A DNA stretch of 9,342 nt from an uncultured Clostridia bacterium (lineage in GTDB: Bacteria > Bacillota > Clostridia > TANB77 > CAG-465). Location: positions 1 to 9,342 of the forward strand of contig CAOYAN010000038.1 in assembly GCA_948562205.1 (NCBI GenBank), given 5' to 3'. This document shows positions 1-6,181 of this stretch, piece by piece. The stretch's first letter is position 1; every line of letters begins with the position of its first letter. Both the position numbers and the translations under genes were made by a program. The notes beneath the pieces were generated by a model that was not told where the DNA came from, did not search any database, and saw only the letters and a program-made list of their open reading frames with translations.

Positions 1-40
1 AATGTTGAAGTATAAATTTTTTTATTTATACCCCAACATT
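1..40 (-). other. Long hairpin at window edge, RNA-like on the minus strand
   Basis: AATGTTG (1-7) pairs with CAACATT (34-40), and TATAAAT (11-17) pairs with ATTTATA (24-30), around a six-base loop. Between the two stem halves the plus strand has AAG opposite CCC, which gives two A-C mismatches. On the minus strand the same positions are GGG opposite CTT, which pair as G-U, G-U and G-C. Only a minus-strand RNA therefore forms an unbroken 17-bp helix. It lies downstream of the small RNA promoter at 156-184 and may be part of that transcript if it reads through the first terminator, or be the terminator or leader of a gene to the left. Confidence 0.5.
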
Positions 41-45
41 TATTA

Positions 46-66
46 TAGAACCGAATTGCCGTTCTA
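46..66 (-). other. Second hairpin of the small RNA region, with shared loop motif
   Basis: On the minus strand TAGAAC (66-61) pairs with GTTCTA (51-46), enclosing the loop GGCAATTCG. The stem edge and loop contain AACGGCAATT, the same 10-mer found in the terminator hairpin at 88-113. Seen directly; its role is unknown. Confidence 0.5.
54..63 (-). repeat. 10-mer AACGGCAATT, copy 2 (with copy 1 at 96-105)
   Basis: The plus-strand sequence AATTGCCGTT occurs at 54-63 and 96-105, each time covering the loop and inner stem of a separate hairpin. The stems around the two copies differ, so the shared part is the loop motif rather than a simple tandem duplication. Confidence 0.6.
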
Positions 67-80
67 ACTACTATTTATAT

Positions 81-113
81 AAAAAAAGATAAGGTAATTG
101 CCGTTACCTTATC
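81..113 (-). terminator. Rho-independent terminator of the small RNA
   Basis: On the minus strand a perfect 10-bp stem (113-104 with 97-88) with loop CGGCAA is followed directly by seven T (87-81). In the plus direction there is no T tract after the stem, so the signal is directional. Confidence 0.75.
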
Positions 114-149
114 AGACTATTTGGTTTTAATCCTTGCAACATATGTTGT
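81..149 (-). ncRNA. Candidate small structured RNA (tracrRNA-like or leader RNA)
   Basis: A near-consensus promoter (179-184 and 156-161, minus strand) predicts a start near 149. The transcript would begin with the palindrome CAACATATGTTG, continue as GCAAGGATTAAAACC and an unpaired stretch, then form a perfect 10-bp hairpin (GATAAGGTAA/TTACCTTATC, loop CGGCAA) followed by seven T: about 69 nt. No ORF with a ribosome site lies inside. Promoter, short body and terminator mark an independent RNA or an attenuated leader. The 5' part, whose complement starts GTTTTAATCCTTGCAAC, recalls a tracrRNA anti-repeat to a type II CRISPR repeat, but there is no clear nexus hairpin and no cas gene or array in the window. 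That identity is a weak inference. Two more hairpins follow at 46-66 and 1-40, so the functional RNA may be longer. Confidence 0.5.
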
Positions 150-155
150 AATAAC

Positions 156-184
156 ATTATAACATTATAATATTAAAAAGTCAA
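156..184 (-). promoter_or_regulatory. Sigma-A type promoter of the small RNA
   Basis: On the minus strand TTGACT (184-179) and TATAAT (161-156) are separated by exactly 17 bases: five of six and six of six matches to consensus. It is the best-matching promoter in the window and points away from the deformylase gene, towards the hairpins at 113-1. Confidence 0.8.
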
Positions 185-228
185 ATTTTAAAATTTGCTA
201 GAAGTAGATATATTAAAATTTAATATAT
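182..228. promoter_or_regulatory. Two A/T palindromes abutting the small RNA promoter
   Basis: CAAATTTTAAAATTTG (182-197) is a perfect 16-bp palindrome whose end overlaps the -35 box at 179-184. ATATATTAAA and TTTAATATAT (208-217 and 219-228) form a second one around a single base. They could be operator or UP-element sequence, but in such A/T-rich DNA chance is a real alternative. Nothing else recognisable lies between 229 and 332; no clear terminator was found after the deformylase stop. Confidence 0.3.
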
Positions 229-332
229 TTTTATTATATGTTAAAAAGTATAATATTATTAATTTTAAAGTATCTATTTAAAGTAAAATTATGTTAAATT
301 TTGTGTTGTTTACAAGTTATTTAGTAATTTAT

Positions 333-782
333 TTAATAAGTTTCATTTTTTATTAATTCTTCATATGATCCATGTTTAGATATTATTTTATAACCATGCA
401 TTTTGCAAAATGACTTTCTTTTTTCAGTAGACATATTTAATACTTTTTCTGCTATATCAATGTGTAATATACCATCTGAATGATCCATTTCATGTGATAG
501 AACTGTAGATTCAAAGCCTTCAAAAATATCTAATTTTTCATTCCAATCTTGATCAAAATATCTAACCCATATTTTGTATGGTCTACTAACAAGTCCAACA
601 TTATTTAAACAACTTCTACAAGCTTCCCAGTATTTTGTTAAACCATCTCTTTTTACAATTACTGGGTTTATTAATACTCTTGCTTCGTTATAGTTTTTAA
701 TAGGACTGTTATTTATCATAGCTAAGTTTGTATTTTTTAGATAAATAATTCTTTTTGGGATGCTAAGTTGTACTCCAGCCAT
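333..782 (-). CDS. def: Peptide deformylase, 5' end without a usable start
   Basis: Peptide deformylase removes the N-formyl group from nascent proteins in the cytoplasm, using a metal held by one Cys and two His. Counting from the ATG at 782, motif 2 is E53-A-C55-R-S with C55 as ligand, followed by GLVSRPYKI. Motif 3 is H97-E98-M-D-H101, with both His ligands and the catalytic Glu. Motif 1 (family GxGxAAxQ) reads VLAMAGVQ, with Q5 conserved. The only ATG therefore falls inside motif 1, so a protein of 149 residues would lack the N-terminal helix and half the motif. The frame stays open upstream to a stop at 999-1001 without ATG, GTG or TTG (see 783-998). Either a rare start (ATT or ATA) is used or the gene has lost its 5' end. 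It diverges from tex. Family assignment is firm; functionality is doubtful. Confidence 0.8.
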   Translation of the reverse strand: MAGVQLSIPKRIIYLKNTNLAMINNSPIKNYNEARVLINPVIVKRDGLTKYWEACRSCLNNVGLVSRPYKIWVRYFDQDWNEKLDIFEGFESTVLSHEMDHSDGILHIDIAEKVLNMSTEKRKSFCKMHGYKIISKHGSYEELIKNETY

Positions 783-932
783 AGCTAAAACTGTGTTATT
801 TATGCAATAATTTTCTAATACATTGATATATTTGTCTAAATTAATATTATAAATAGTGTAATAATTATAATGTATTATATTGTAGTTGTCAAATTTGCTT
901 GTGTTTGTAACATGTTTTTCTTTAAAATCAAC

Positions 933-961
933 TTGAAAAATTGTATTTTCTAATATATAAT
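933..961 (+). promoter_or_regulatory. Promoter of tex
   Basis: TTGAAA (933-938) and TATAAT (956-961) are 17 bases apart. The predicted start near 968 leaves a leader of about 18 nt before the ribosome site and the ATG at 987. The -10 box overlaps the upstream ATG at 960, which rules that codon out as the tex start for transcripts from this promoter. Confidence 0.75.
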
Positions 962-971
962 GAGTGAAAAA

Positions 972-979
972 GAAAGGAT
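972..979 (+). promoter_or_regulatory. Ribosome binding site deciding the tex start
   Basis: GAAAGGAT lies about 8 bases before the ATG at 987-989. The in-frame ATG at 960 has no such site and lies in the -10 box. Confidence 0.7.
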
Positions 980-986
980 GTATATT

Positions 987-3143
987 ATGAATAACATATC
1001 ACAAAAAATAGCATTAGAACTTGGAATTAAAATATCACAAGTAGATAAGACTATAAAACTTATTGATGAAGGCAATACTATTCCATTTATTGCAAGATAT
1101 AGGAAAGAAGTAACAGGAAATCTAGATGATGAAATTTTAAGGAAATTAGATGATAGACTAAAATATTTAAGAGGATTAGAAGAGAGAAAAGAAGAGGTTA
1201 TAAGATTAATTGAGTCTCAAGGAAAACTTACTGAAGAACTCAAAAAACAAATTGCAGATGCAGAGACACAAACAGAAGTTGAAGACTTATATAGACCATA
1301 TAAACAGAAAAAAAGAACAAGGGCAACTATTGCAAAGGAGAAAGGATTAGAGCCATTTGCAATAAAAATTTTAGAGCAAATGGAGAAAAGTGGGAATGTA
1401 GAAGATATTGCTGTATCTTTTGTAGATAAAGATAGAGGGGTAGAAACTGTAGAAGATGCAATACTTGGTGCTATGGATATTATCGCAGAAAACATATCTG
1501 ATAATGCCATTTATAGAAAAAATATTAGAAGAATATCATATACTACAGGAAAGCTTACTACTACTGCTGTAAATGAAGATGAAAAATCTAATTATGAAAT
1601 GTATTATAACTTTAGTGAGAATGTAAAATTTATACCATCACATAGAATACTTGCTATTAATCGTGGAGAAAAAGAAGGTTTTATTAAAGTAAAACTTGAA
1701 GTAGATGAAGATAGAATAGTAAATTATTTAGAAAGAAAAATAATTGATAAAGATAGTATATATAATAGTATAATTAAAGAGGCAATAAAAGACTCATATA
1801 AAAGACTTATAAAACCTTCAATTGAAAGAGAAATTAGATCAGAAAAGTTTGAAGAAGCTTCAGACAAGGCAATAGAAGTATTTGGAAATAATCTTAAAAG
1901 CTTAATTTTAGGTGCTCCTCTAAAAGATAAGGTTATTATGGGATTTGATCCAGCGTATAGAACAGGGTGTAAAATTGCTGTAATTGATGAAACAGGAAAA
2001 TTACTTGATGTAAATACTGTATATCCTACAAAACCTCAAGAAGATATTGAAGGCTCTAGTAAAGTATTACTTGATATGATTGAAAAGTATAACGTAGATA
2101 TGATAGCTATAGGAAATGGAACAGCTTCAAGAGAGTCAGAAATGTTTGTTGCAGATCTTATAAAAAAAACTAAAAGAGAAGTATATTATACTATTGTAAG
2201 TGAGGCGGGAGCATCTGTATATTCTGCGTCAAAACTTGCAAGTGAAGAATATCCAGATATTAATGTTTCACTTAGAGGTGCAATATCAATTGCAAGAAGA
2301 CTCCAAGACCCTATGGCTGAACTTGTTAAAATTACACCTAGGAGTATTGGTGTTGGTCAGTATCAGCATGATGTAAACCAAAAAAGACTTGATACTACTC
2401 TAACAAATGTAGTAGAAGATGCAGTAAATAGTGTTGGCGTAGATTTAAATACTGCTACTCCATCTTTGTTATCATATGTATCTGGAGTAAGTAGTACAGT
2501 TTCAAGTAATATTGTAAAGTATAGAGAAGAAGTTGGTAAATTTTCTACAAGAGATGAGCTATTAAAAGTGCCAAAGCTTGGGAAAACATCATTTGTTCAG
2601 TGTGCAGGTTTTTTAAAAGTACCAGAGTCAAAAAATATATTAGATAATACAAGGGTACATCCTGAATCTTATGAAGTAGCAAGAAAACTTATAGAATTTA
2701 TTGGATATGATATATCTAAATTAGATATAAAAAATATGGAAGAAGTTGTAAAAAAGCTTGAAAATCTAAATGTAGAAGAATTATCTAAAAAATTAAATGT
2801 TGGTATTCCTACAATAGAAGATATAATAAAAGAATTAAAAAAACCTGGTAGAGATATAAGGGATGAAATGCCAAAGCAGATACTTAAAAGTGATGTTTTA
2901 AAGATTGAAGATTTAAAAGAGGGAATGATACTTACAGGAACAGTTAGAAATGTTACAGGATTTGGAGCATTTATAGATATTGGAATTAAAAATTCTGCAC
3001 TTGTTCATATTTCTGAGTTAAGTGATAAGTTTGTTAAAAATCCAATGGATATAATATCTGCAGGAGATATTGTAAAGGTAAGGGTAATTAATATAGACTT
3101 AGAAAAAGGAAAGGTTAGTTTATCAATGAAAGGGTTAAATTAG
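987..3143 (+). CDS. tex: Tex-family RNA-binding transcription accessory protein
   Basis: Tex is a cytoplasmic nucleic-acid-binding protein related to eukaryotic Spt6, linked to transcription and RNA quality control; its exact role here cannot be read from sequence. The start at 987 (MNNISQKIA) gives 718 residues, the usual family length. Residues 1-190 form the helical Tex N-terminal region with the signature IDEGNTIPFIARYRKEVTG. A YqgF/RNase-H-like domain spans about 315-440 (IMGFDPAYRTGCKIAVID, then AIGNGTASRE). The Tex signature VGQYQHDV lies near 453, tandem helix-hairpin-helix motifs at about 490-550 (KVPKLGKTSFVQCAGFL), and a C-terminal S1 domain from about 642 (GTVRNVTGFGAFIDIG, ending GKVSLSMKG). 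No domain is missing. It has its own promoter and appears to be a single-gene unit. Confidence 0.95.
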   Translation: MNNISQKIALELGIKISQVDKTIKLIDEGNTIPFIARYRKEVTGNLDDEILRKLDDRLKYLRGLEERKEEVIRLIESQGKLTEELKKQIADAETQTEVEDLYRPYKQKKRTRATIAKEKGLEPFAIKILEQMEKSGNVEDIAVSFVDKDRGVETVEDAILGAMDIIAENISDNAIYRKNIRRISYTTGKLTTTAVNEDEKSNYEMYYNFSENVKFIPSHRILAINRGEKEGFIKVKLEVDEDRIVNYLERKIIDKDSIYNSIIKEAIKDSYKRLIKPSIEREIRSEKFEEASDKAIEVFGNNLKSLILGAPLKDKVIMGFDPAYRTGCKIAVIDETGKLLDVNTVYPTKPQEDIEGSSKVLLDMIEKYNVDMIAIGNGTASRESEMFVADLIKKTKREVYYTIVSEAGASVYSASKLASEEYPDINVSLRGAISIARRLQDPMAELVKITPRSIGVGQYQHDVNQKRLDTTLTNVVEDAVNSVGVDLNTATPSLLSYVSGVSSTVSSNIVKYREEVGKFSTRDELLKVPKLGKTSFVQCAGFLKVPESKNILDNTRVHPESYEVARKLIEFIGYDISKLDIKNMEEVVKKLENLNVEELSKKLNVGIPTIEDIIKELKKPGRDIRDEMPKQILKSDVLKIEDLKEGMILTGTVRNVTGFGAFIDIGIKNSALVHISELSDKFVKNPMDIISAGDIVKVRVINIDLEKGKVSLSMKGLN

Positions 3144-3167
3144 CAAAAATAAATTATTTTGTATAAT
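3140..3167 (+). promoter_or_regulatory. Possible promoter for the dehydrogenase gene
   Basis: TTAGCA (3140-3145), 16 bases, then TATAAT (3162-3167). The -10 box is perfect and the -35 matches four of six. The predicted start near 3174 lies just before the hairpin at 3180-3210, so any transcript would begin with that terminator-like stem. It overlaps the tex stop codon. Confidence 0.4.
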
Positions 3168-3179
3168 TGTTGAATTATT

Positions 3180-3218
3180 TTTCTACTTATGTTAAAAATA
3201 TAAGTAGAAAGTTTTTTT
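3180..3218 (+). terminator. Terminator hairpin between tex and the dehydrogenase gene
   Basis: TTTCTACTTAT (3180-3190) pairs perfectly with ATAAGTAGAAA (3200-3210), followed by G and seven T (3211-3218). It ends one base before the AGGAGG ribosome site (3220-3225) of the next gene. It can end tex transcription, but it also lies in the leader of any dehydrogenase transcript begun upstream, so it could act as an attenuator. Confidence 0.7.
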
Positions 3219-3232
3219 GAGGAGGAAGATAT

Positions 3233-4309
3233 ATGAGTAAAAAAATTAGAGTAGCGCAGTATGGCTGTGGTAAAATGTCAGTTTACACAATGAGATATGT
3301 GTATGAAAAAGGTGCAGAAATTGTTGCAGCTTTTGACATTAATGAAAATCTTTTTGGTAAAGATATTTCTACTGTTATGGGTGGAGAAGAAAAAGGGGTT
3401 AAAATATTTGATGCTTCAAATGCAGAAAATGTTTTAAGAGAAATAAAACCAGATATTTGTATTATTACTACTATGAGTTTAATGGTAGATGTATATGAAG
3501 CATTTAAAATATGTGCAAAACTTGGTATAAATGCAATTTCTACTTGTGAGGAAGCATTTTATCCAATGAATTCAATACCTAATATGACAAAAGAATTAGA
3601 TGAACTTGCAAAATCTACAGGATGCACACTTACAGGAGCTGGATATCAAGATGTATATTGGGGTAATCTAATTGCTACAATTGCAGGTTCTACACACAAA
3701 ATTACTAAGATAAAGGGTAGCTCAAGCTATAATGTTGAAGATTATGGTATAGCACTAGCACGTGCTCATGGAGCAGGACTGTCTCTTGAGGGATTTGATA
3801 AAGTAGTTGCCTCTGCTGATAGAATTTCTGATGAGGAGAGAAAGGCTGTTATAGAAGAAGGTAAATATTTACCATCATATATGTGGAATGTAAATGGATG
3901 GCTTGCTGAAAGACTTGGTCTTCATATTACATCTCAAACTCAAAAGACAGTTCCACAAACACATAGTACAGACCTTGAGTCTTCAACACTTGGAATGACT
4001 GTACCTGCAGGCTATGCAACAGGTATGTCAGCAGTTGTAACAACAACTACTAAAGAGGGAATTGTAATCGAGTCTGAATGTATTGGAAAAGTATATGCAA
4101 AGGATGAATTTGATAAAAATGAATGGACTGTATATGGTGAGCCAAATACAACTGTTACAATTGAAAAACCTGCAACTGTTGAACTTACATGTGCAACTAT
4201 TGTTAATCGTATACCAGATGTAATCAATGCAAAACCAGGATTTATTCCAACATGTGAAATGCCAGTACTAGATTATAGAAATGATACTTTAGATACATAT
4301 TTAAAATAA
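3233..4309 (+). CDS. ord: 2,4-diaminopentanoate dehydrogenase
   Basis: Closely resembles the clostridial enzyme that oxidatively deaminates 2,4-diaminopentanoate to 2-amino-4-oxopentanoate plus ammonia with NAD(P)+, a cytoplasmic step of ornithine fermentation. The 358 residues begin with a Rossmann nucleotide-binding motif, QYGCGKMSVYTMRYV (residues 9-23), with the first-strand acidic residue in AAFD. Family-like blocks follow: TTMSLMVDV, STCEEAFYP, GAGYQDVYWGN, SSYNVEDYGIALA and the C-terminal ELTCATIVNRIPDVINA. The fold is that of dihydrodipicolinate-reductase-like oxidoreductases. AGGAGG at 3220-3225 supports the ATG at 3233. None of the other ornithine-pathway genes (racemase, aminomutase OraS/OraE, thiolase OrtA/OrtB) is in the window. 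The gene is enclosed by terminators on both sides and looks monocistronic. A related amino-acid dehydrogenase with another substrate is the main alternative. Confidence 0.8.
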   Translation: MSKKIRVAQYGCGKMSVYTMRYVYEKGAEIVAAFDINENLFGKDISTVMGGEEKGVKIFDASNAENVLREIKPDICIITTMSLMVDVYEAFKICAKLGINAISTCEEAFYPMNSIPNMTKELDELAKSTGCTLTGAGYQDVYWGNLIATIAGSTHKITKIKGSSSYNVEDYGIALARAHGAGLSLEGFDKVVASADRISDEERKAVIEEGKYLPSYMWNVNGWLAERLGLHITSQTQKTVPQTHSTDLESSTLGMTVPAGYATGMSAVVTTTTKEGIVIESECIGKVYAKDEFDKNEWTVYGEPNTTVTIEKPATVELTCATIVNRIPDVINAKPGFIPTCEMPVLDYRNDTLDTYLK

Positions 4310-4314
4310 TATAT

Positions 4315-4349
4315 AACCCCATTCAGTTTTATTTTGAATGGGGTTTAGT
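4315..4349 (+). terminator. Strong terminator after the dehydrogenase gene
   Basis: AACCCCATTC (4315-4324) pairs with GAATGGGGTT (4336-4345), followed by TTAGTTT. The ten perfect pairs include four G-C pairs in a row. It lies between convergent genes; the opposite direction has only ATATATT after the stem, so it works best on the plus strand but may also stop the minus-strand gene. Confidence 0.8.
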
Positions 4350-6035
4350 TTATTTTTTTTCTTTAATATTTGGTATAAACTCTATATCTTTAAAAAAGTC
4401 TTCTTCTAATGAATTTTTAATATATTTAAGATCCTCTTTATTATTAGCAAATAAGAAGAGTATATTTTCTTTTTTGATATTCATATATTCAACAGTTTCA
4501 AATCCACCTAATTTTATATCTTCATATATAGTTGTAATTAATTCTAATGGTAAATTTGTAGGTAAGTATGGAATATCTAATTCATCTAAAATATCTGTAT
4601 AGTTAGTATCAGATCTAAATAATATATTGTAATCATTTCCATATTTTTCTTTTGATTTTTTAAGTAGTGTTTCTATATCATCTTTTTCTGTGATACCATC
4701 ATCAGTTATAACTAAATAATCTTTATTGTTATTTTTGTTAAGGTATGTATCTTTAAATTCTTCTTTGTTAAAGTTTATATACTTAAAAAATACCTCTTTT
4801 TGATTATCATTTAAATCATTATATCCATCAATAAATGTTAATTTATAAATATTATTGTTATTTTTAAGAGCAGTATTTATTTTTTCATCTTTAAAAGTTA
4901 TAAGTTCTGGATATTCTAAAATATATTTAACATTATTTCTAAAAGTTGATGGAAGTATATAATCGTTTATATATTCAAGTTTTCTAGGAAGTAGTCCTAG
5001 TAGATAATCTCTAGTAGCAGGATATTTATTTGATTTTACTTCATTTAGTAATTTTGCTTCATCTGATTGTATTTGTAAAAATAGTTTGTAATCATCATCA
5101 TTTACATAACTATACTCTAATTTATCATTTTGGTAGCTTTTATCTCCCTCTGAATAATATGTAATATCGTATCTTAGACTATCAAGTCCAAGTTCTGCAA
5201 ATAGCGGGTATTCTAACCAATGCCTAGTATCATCAGTATATAAATGAAAATATGCATTTTTATCGCTTTCAAATATTTCCTTAATTTTTGATTTTACTTC
5301 ATCTAATACAGAATATATTAAAGCTTCAGAATTTCCCGAAAATTCAGATACAGTAATATTTTGGTTTAGTTTTAGTTGATCATTATTTAACATATTTTCT
5401 TTTCCATACCAGATGTATGCTTGTTTATCTGAACTTACTATATCTAGTGTAGCATATAGTGTAGGTAGTGTATTTGATGTTATATAAAAGTTGTATTCAT
5501 TAGGCTCACTTATTCCATTTATTTTTACAATGCATGAATCAAAATCTTTTGAAGTTATTTTATAATCACCAATTTTATATATTCCATTTGAAATATCAAA
5601 ATTTGAATTATTTACTTTTATTTCATCTGTAGAAATAATTTTAAAAGGTTTGTAGTTAGTTGTATAATTATGAATTGTATTTCCATCATAATCTTGTATT
5701 GTAAAAGTCAAATCTTTGTTTATAACTATTTGAAAAGATTTAATAGTGTCTTTAAACTTAAACATAAGATTATAAGTACCATTTTGGTTTAGACTACTAC
5801 CATTTACTATTTCTATATCATTGCAAAAAACTTTGTAATGGGTATTGTCCCAAGAAACTAAAATATCTTCATTGTATGTTAATGTATCATCTATTTTTGA
5901 TGTATCAAGTACTTTATTATTTAGTGATATTACTATTTCTGTTGGAGCAATAAGATAAGCAATACCAAAGTATCCTACAACTCCAAGACATAGAACTATT
6001 AGTATAATAGCTATTATAAAAATAATTTTTTTCAT
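4350..6035 (-). CDS. Membrane-anchored protein resembling GT80 sialyltransferases, catalytic motifs degenerate
   Basis: The ATG at 6035 is chosen because AAGGAGAGG (6050-6042) precedes it; an in-frame ATG at 6059 lies in the -10 box. The 561 residues start MKKIIFIIAIIL, one uncleaved-looking transmembrane segment (about 4-31), so the rest should be outside. About 32-110 are beta-rich and Ig-like. From about 190 the order of elements resembles GT80 sialyltransferases of Pasteurella and Photobacterium, which transfer sialic acid from CMP-sialate; the Photobacterium ones also carry an N-terminal Ig-like domain. Matches: LNDNQKEVFFKYINFN (408-423) to the family LTPEQQ..LVGFN block. Key motifs differ: D/E-D/E-G is YSEGD (294-298), HP is FRSDT (473-477), the Ser-Ser pair is FETVEY (512-517). 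Sialyltransferase activity is therefore not supported; a binding protein or another transfer reaction is possible. Resemblance is from memory, not a search. Confidence 0.6.
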   Translation of the reverse strand: MKKIIFIIAIILIVLCLGVVGYFGIAYLIAPTEIVISLNNKVLDTSKIDDTLTYNEDILVSWDNTHYKVFCNDIEIVNGSSLNQNGTYNLMFKFKDTIKSFQIVINKDLTFTIQDYDGNTIHNYTTNYKPFKIISTDEIKVNNSNFDISNGIYKIGDYKITSKDFDSCIVKINGISEPNEYNFYITSNTLPTLYATLDIVSSDKQAYIWYGKENMLNNDQLKLNQNITVSEFSGNSEALIYSVLDEVKSKIKEIFESDKNAYFHLYTDDTRHWLEYPLFAELGLDSLRYDITYYSEGDKSYQNDKLEYSYVNDDDYKLFLQIQSDEAKLLNEVKSNKYPATRDYLLGLLPRKLEYINDYILPSTFRNNVKYILEYPELITFKDEKINTALKNNNNIYKLTFIDGYNDLNDNQKEVFFKYINFNKEEFKDTYLNKNNNKDYLVITDDGITEKDDIETLLKKSKEKYGNDYNILFRSDTNYTDILDELDIPYLPTNLPLELITTIYEDIKLGGFETVEYMNIKKENILFLFANNKEDLKYIKNSLEEDFFKDIEFIPNIKEKK

Positions 6036-6041
6036 TAGTAT

Positions 6042-6050
6042 CCTCTCCTT
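6042..6050 (-). promoter_or_regulatory. Ribosome binding site fixing the start of the GT80-like gene
   Basis: On the minus strand AAGGAGAGG, six bases before the ATG at 6035. It lies inside the frame of the longer ATG-6059 version, which has no site of its own. Confidence 0.75.
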
Positions 6051-6057
6051 GAGAATC

Positions 6058-6086
6058 ATTATAACATATTAAAAAAAGTATAACAA
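6058..6086 (-). promoter_or_regulatory. Promoter of the GT80-like gene
   Basis: On the minus strand TTGTTA (6086-6081), 17 bases, TATAAT (6063-6058), with TG one base before the -10 (extended -10). The predicted start is near 6051, immediately ahead of the ribosome site, so the leader is very short. Confidence 0.65.
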
Positions 6087-6112
6087 TAAGTAAAAAAATA
6101 ATTATAAAAATA

Positions 6113-6141
6113 TTGAAAAAAGTATATTAAAGTGATAATAT
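6113..6141 (+). promoter_or_regulatory. Promoter of the adhesin leader
   Basis: TTGAAA (6113-6118), 17 bases, TAATAT (6136-6141), with TG at 6133-6134 giving an extended -10. The predicted start is about 6148, the first base of the palindrome at 6148-6163. It runs divergently from the promoter at 6058-6086. Confidence 0.55.
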
Positions 6142-6147
6142 AAAAGA

Positions 6148-6163
6148 GTAAGATATATCTTAC
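6148..6163. promoter_or_regulatory. 16-bp perfect palindrome at the predicted transcription start
   Basis: GTAAGATATATCTTAC is a perfect inverted repeat located where transcription from 6113-6141 would begin. It could be a repressor operator or a 5' end hairpin in the RNA. Confidence 0.45.
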
Positions 6164-6181
6164 AAGAAAGAGGTAAAGATT

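Larger units (their letters stand above)
783..998 (-). pseudogene. In-frame N-terminal extension of the deformylase lacking a start codon
   Basis: Reading the deformylase frame upstream of 782 gives 72 more sense codons before a stop at 999-1001. The part next to the ATG (LDKYINVLENYCINNTVLA) looks like the helix that normally precedes motif 1, and FQVDF and SKFD further upstream look like real N-terminal deformylase sequence. No ATG, GTG or TTG occurs in this frame, and no Shine-Dalgarno sequence precedes the candidate ATT (939-941) or ATA (954-956) codons. The stretch overlaps the tex promoter (933-961) and the first tex codons, suggesting that the original 5' end was lost when the two regions were joined, or that a non-standard start is used. 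Confidence 0.5.

Noticed and set aside
121..161. CRISPR repeat on the plus strand (GTTTTAATCCTTGCAAC and following bases)
   Set aside because: Only a single copy is present and no spacer-repeat pattern exists in the window. It is kept only as a possible anti-repeat within the small RNA.
1217..1510. 97-residue open frame on the minus strand inside tex
   Set aside because: Shadow of the conserved tex sequence; Ser-rich translation without family features or ribosome site.
4012..4227. 71-residue open frame on the minus strand inside the dehydrogenase gene
   Set aside because: Antisense to a block conserved in the dehydrogenase family; no start signals.
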